Of a DNA stretch of 64,000 bases, positions 60,119-64,000 are shown in pieces. Every line of letters begins with the position of its first letter. Positions within the stretch are counted from its first letter, which is position 1. Source of the stretch: Lutraria lutraria. Its lineage: Eukaryota > Mollusca > Bivalvia > Venerida > Mactridae. Both the position numbers and the translations under genes were made by a program. The notes beneath the pieces were generated by a model, which saw only the letters and a program-made list of their open reading frames with translations, did no database searches and was not told the origin of the DNA. The stretch spans positions 32,266,830-32,330,829 of the forward strand of contig OZ026833.1 of the NCBI GenBank assembly GCA_964023205.1, in the 5' to 3' direction.

Positions 60119-60361
60119 ATAGTGCTGAAGCAACTACATTGGTTACCAGTTCACTACATAGTGGAACTCAAGATCCTTGTCCACACATCATCCAGGGCTT
60201 TACATAATTCATCACCTAGCTATGGAAAGGACATGCTGGAACTTTATCACCCCGCAAGAAACCCGAGATCTCCAAAGACCATCTACCAATTAGTTGAACC
60301 AAAACCTTGTTTTCGATACGGTGATAGAAGTTTTTTCATCCGTGGCACCAAGACAGTGTAA
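60119..60361 (+). mobile_element. Non-LTR retrotransposon (LINE) reverse-transcriptase C-terminal fragment
   Basis: The frame reads LKQLHWLPVHYIVELKILV, then SRALHNSSPSY, YHPARNPRSPK and CFRYGDRSFFIRGTKTV, the well-known C-terminal block of CR1/L2-type LINE polymerases (LHWLPV...ALHGLAPSYL...RSS...GDRSF). Truncated at the 5' side; the core polymerase motifs are absent. It sits on the + strand against the receptor gene on the - strand. Confidence 0.85.
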
Positions 60362-63300
60362 TGCACTGTCGGCATCTATCATGTAGTAATTCTCAAAGCG
60401 AAATTGTGTTTAATTTTTTTTTTGAAAACACATCATTTTGTCAAATTGTATGGAAAGCACTTCTTTGACCAAGTCAAAGACCTATACATGCATATGTATG
60501 TATAGGTCTTTGACGAAGCTATGAAAAGACTCCTCTCTTTATAACCATTCTGCATTTCATGACAATTATTCTTCGTCTGATATATTGCCAAGCGCGTTTT
60601 TCTGATCTAATGTATTCATTTTCTATCCTTATTTTCCATACGTTATTTGTAAAGAACTCTTGGATAGTTATTGCACATATGAGAAGAGCGCTAACTGAAT
60701 GTGGTACATACTATATCAAATTAAATATAATAACCTAAGTACAAATAAATAAGGCAACATATGTTCAAATGCCTTTAATATGTACCATCTTATTTACAAT
60801 TATATTTATCAATTACATCAAGTATATACGGAATACAATTAAAGATATACGAGGAAATACTGAATCTTCAATTATACTCTCTGTAATAACTTAATGGCAC
60901 AGAATATAACTGTTCATATACACTGTTCATTGTAAATCATTGTTAGTAGTACTAGTATTATATCGCCACAGTGTTCTGTTGCGTTTCATGTGCGCATGCT
61001 TCTGGACGCGTCTAAGTAATTATTGTTACACCAATATCACACAACATTACTATTTCAATGCTTAACATCAGTAGACAATACATATATTATTTGAACGAAA
61101 TATATATTTATACTTTATTTGTCTCTCATTTGTATACATACAATGACATACATATTTGATTTATTTCCAAATAAATAAAACATGTATACAACCATTCTAT
61201 TTAAGAATTTCAAGAGACATGAAGTATACATTTATTATTATTAAAAGAAAATCATATAAGAAACTCTACTATTGAGCGAGTCTATACATCATGATATTAC
61301 AAGAGGTAAGGCGATCATCGCGAATCCAATATAAAACTTCATAAAAGGGGATTTTTTTCCAAATATTTCTAGCTTAAAGGCGCACATGTATAATTAGTCA
61401 TGTCCAGTGCAAACAGTGTTCTAATCGCGTTTACTTGATATAATAATAAATTATTTAATTAGCGGTCATGCTTAGTGATTGGTGTTGGCATGGACTGCTT
61501 GGGGTGATACAGTCATGACAAAAAAATATGACCTTAACACATGATAACATCACAAACATAGATGATGACTAGTTAAGACGTAAAACGGATTCTAATTGCC
61601 TTGAAACGATGGGCAAACACGTGGAAGAAATCTACATGATACAACTCTTACTGACTAATTAACTCTTCGGACACACGTTGTCAAATTGACATTTCTTTAA
61701 TGGGACTTGTAACGTTGTATTCGCAACATTATTTTCGTAATGAGACAATTTAGTACTATTTTACATTTGCAGGGAAGTACAAGATCGCTCGCGGATAACT
61801 GGGAAAATGTGTTTGTCATGGTGCTCTGGTCGAAATCGATAACCAAAAAGGTTGTGGGTGTATGAAAAGTACTTGCAATAAAAGATTAATTGCTTCTTTG
61901 TTAAGAAGAATATCTGCTACAGTACTAGTTAGGCTGATTTGGGTACGTTACGTGGGAACATTGTCAGAAAGCTGAATCGCAGGAAAACACATTGAAGCCT
62001 TTATATCCCCATGATAAAAAATAAGACGCTTAGATATCTTTAAAATTTACTGTTACACTACTTAAATCCTCTTCGGAAACAATAGAAATCTTAACGCTTA
62101 TAGATGCTAATTATATGAAGAGAGAAATTACGTTACTTCTTTAAATTAACAGAATAAGATGATAGAGGTCATTGGCTGGATTAATATAAAGACTCACCAA
62201 TAGACACCCGATTCTAAAATCGTAGTTTTTTTTATTAAAACTGCAATTCAAAAAATGAAGACAATAATTTATCTATTTATATTTTTTTAATAGTTCGATA
62301 TTTTCAGCAGTATTTATAATTAAAAACGGTTTGCATAATTATATAAATTCATATCTATAAGTAGCATCGTGTAACTCTTACGACAAATCCAGAGGTCGAA
62401 TACAACACATAACCTTAATTTTTCGATGAACAGTTGGACTTAAACCTGGGATGTAATTAACCAATTGTATCTTATTGATGCCATTTTAAAACGATGTCGA
62501 TCATAGTTACAAGTGGTTTGGAAGATCAAATATGTGTGGAAGTCAAGGAAAGTGCACAATTCTGCTTAGTTTTCAAAATGTTGAGAAAATGGTAGTGTTA
62601 CAACATCTGATATACCAATAACTTCCTCAAAATGAAATCTCCCCAGACATGCTGACAGCAATAAACAAATCAATTAGTCCGAATTAGCATTTAAAAGAGT
62701 TACACAATCTATTTCTCTTGCTGAAAACGCACAACTGATTTTCTACAAATGAGATGGCTTTGGGACAAGATCAGAAGCGAATTTAATACTGATACTAGGC
62801 TTAAATCAAAATACAGTAAGCGAATTATTTCGAAAGGAAATCTGGAGGACCGTATTTAAGTCTGATGTTATACTAGTATGTATTTCAACACCTGAATTGC
62901 AATCTCCACGCGAAAAGAAATAAATATAATTCAACATCCTAAGAGCTGATGGGACTTTATACATTAACTAGTTTAGGTAGTAAAAAAATTGACGTTTAAC
63001 AGGTTTTTTTTTTTAATGCCTGCACATATTACAACAACTTATATAAATGCATTTCTAACGATTTTATATAAATTGTAAGCATTCCATTTTGAGCTAATCC
63101 TGATTTTTTCATTTAGTGAAGATAATCCTTTTTGTTAAAAAAACGTGCTGTTGCTTGATTTGATTTGTAGCAACTGTCGTAAAACATTACATAATATCTC
63201 GAGCATTTCCAGATATCCCCAACAAGAACGGGCAAGTAAAATAACTACATGTCAATTTCTATTAAATTTTACAACCTTATTATTTCTCCTGTGTCATTAC

Positions 63301-64000
63301 AAGAGACGAAACACAGACTTGAATTAGAAAAAACACTTCAGTTCAAATGCAACAGAGAAATAAATGTCATGCCTCCTGAAACATTAACGTGAATGTTAGC
63401 CAATTATCCTGGAAATCAGTTAAATCTAATTGCTTCTAAATTTTATTTTTGCAGATGCAAAATCGCCCCAAGCCCCTGATCCTGTGTAATTACGGCACTG
63501 ATCAGTTTACTGATGTTATCATTGGTGTTACCACTCTCGTTACACGAAGCAAATTATGGTAGAAATAGTTCAAAGTCTTTCTCCCACGAACTCTGCCCAT
63601 CATTTCCCGACATTTCGATAGATTAGGTACGTGTGGCCATTAACTAAACCAACCAAATTCTGTTAAATACGGCATAATACATACCTGTATGGAACGCTAT
63701 TTGAAGTTAAGTTAGTGTGACACAGTGCATTGTTTGGTTCAAGCTTTCCAAAAATGCGTAATACAGATCATTTATTGACCGGTTGATAAAAATTCTGAAC
63801 GCCAGAAAGCTGTCAAAGACATGCGGTTTAGTTAGTTTTTATTCTTGTACCGGTATCTTTGTAAACCTCGTATCAAACCGTCTCGGATGAAATGAATAAT
63901 AAACCGTACAGATCGTACGTGTATCAGCCCTCGAATTCCTTATCGTCGGCTCGTTGTAGTTCTTTATTTTCACGTACAAACATAGATGATGAAGTCGCTT
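60362..64000. other. Upstream of the traced receptor exons, nothing firm
   Basis: Expected to hold the first receptor exon(s) or the promoter. 60473-60514 is a 21+21 base palindrome with one mismatch (gtcaaagacctatacatg). A G+C-richer patch at 63455-63562 has a + strand acceptor-like 'ttatttttgcag' and short open frames on both strands, but no frame reads as part of the receptor. A good - strand donor context (catacag|gtatgt) lies at about 63686, with no phase-compatible coding exon. Confidence 0.3.

Overview
The window is eukaryotic, AT-rich (roughly one third G+C by eye) and dominated by introns, intergenic DNA and small interspersed repeats. The repeat complement (short inverted-repeat elements ending in TACAGT, elements opening with TTTAGCTCAC and closing with GGGCCATCWTGGCCC, tRNA-headed SINE-like units) and the protein-coding content point to a mollusc, most probably a bivalve. 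That assignment is an inference from pattern knowledge, not from a database search.

Three gene loci can be supported. (1) At about 986-1168 on the + strand there is the probable last coding exon of a gene whose body lies to the left; I cannot name it. (2) At 19660-20646 on the - strand lies a fucosyltransferase of family GT11 (alpha-1,2-fucosyltransferase type) whose catalytic domain sits in one exon. (3) From 32374 to 59958 on the - strand lies most of an AMPA-type ionotropic glutamate receptor. I traced 15 exons with GT-AG boundaries and compatible phases; they join into 837 residues covering most of the amino-terminal domain, the whole S1/S2 ligand-binding domain, M1, the M2 pore loop, M3, the flip/flop-equivalent module, M4 and part of the cytoplasmic tail. 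The signal-peptide exon(s) and the final stop-containing exon were not securely found.

Layout: 1-670 is a 67-bp tandem array; 671-19000 is the 3' flank of the first gene plus a dense mosaic of repeats (large elements at 6419-8181, 8578-9122, 14668-15857, 17179-18022 and 18030-18960); 19386-25559 holds the fucosyltransferase and two structured inverted-repeat elements (22795-23397 and 23504-25559); 25760-32373 is largely featureless intergenic DNA with MITE-like insertions; 32374-59958 is the receptor gene, with an 11.8-kb intron and many small repeats; 59959-64000 is its 5' flank or first intron, with a fragment of a non-LTR retrotransposon.

The most notable observations are a leucine where vertebrate AMPA receptors have the Q/R-site glutamine; a degenerate tandem array next to the flip/flop-type exon whose units resemble the last bases of that exon; three MITE-like families with identical TACAGT termini that each look built from repeats of their own end motif; and MITE insertions only tens of bases upstream of two receptor splice acceptors. 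I found no multi-gene system in the window that I would call previously undescribed.
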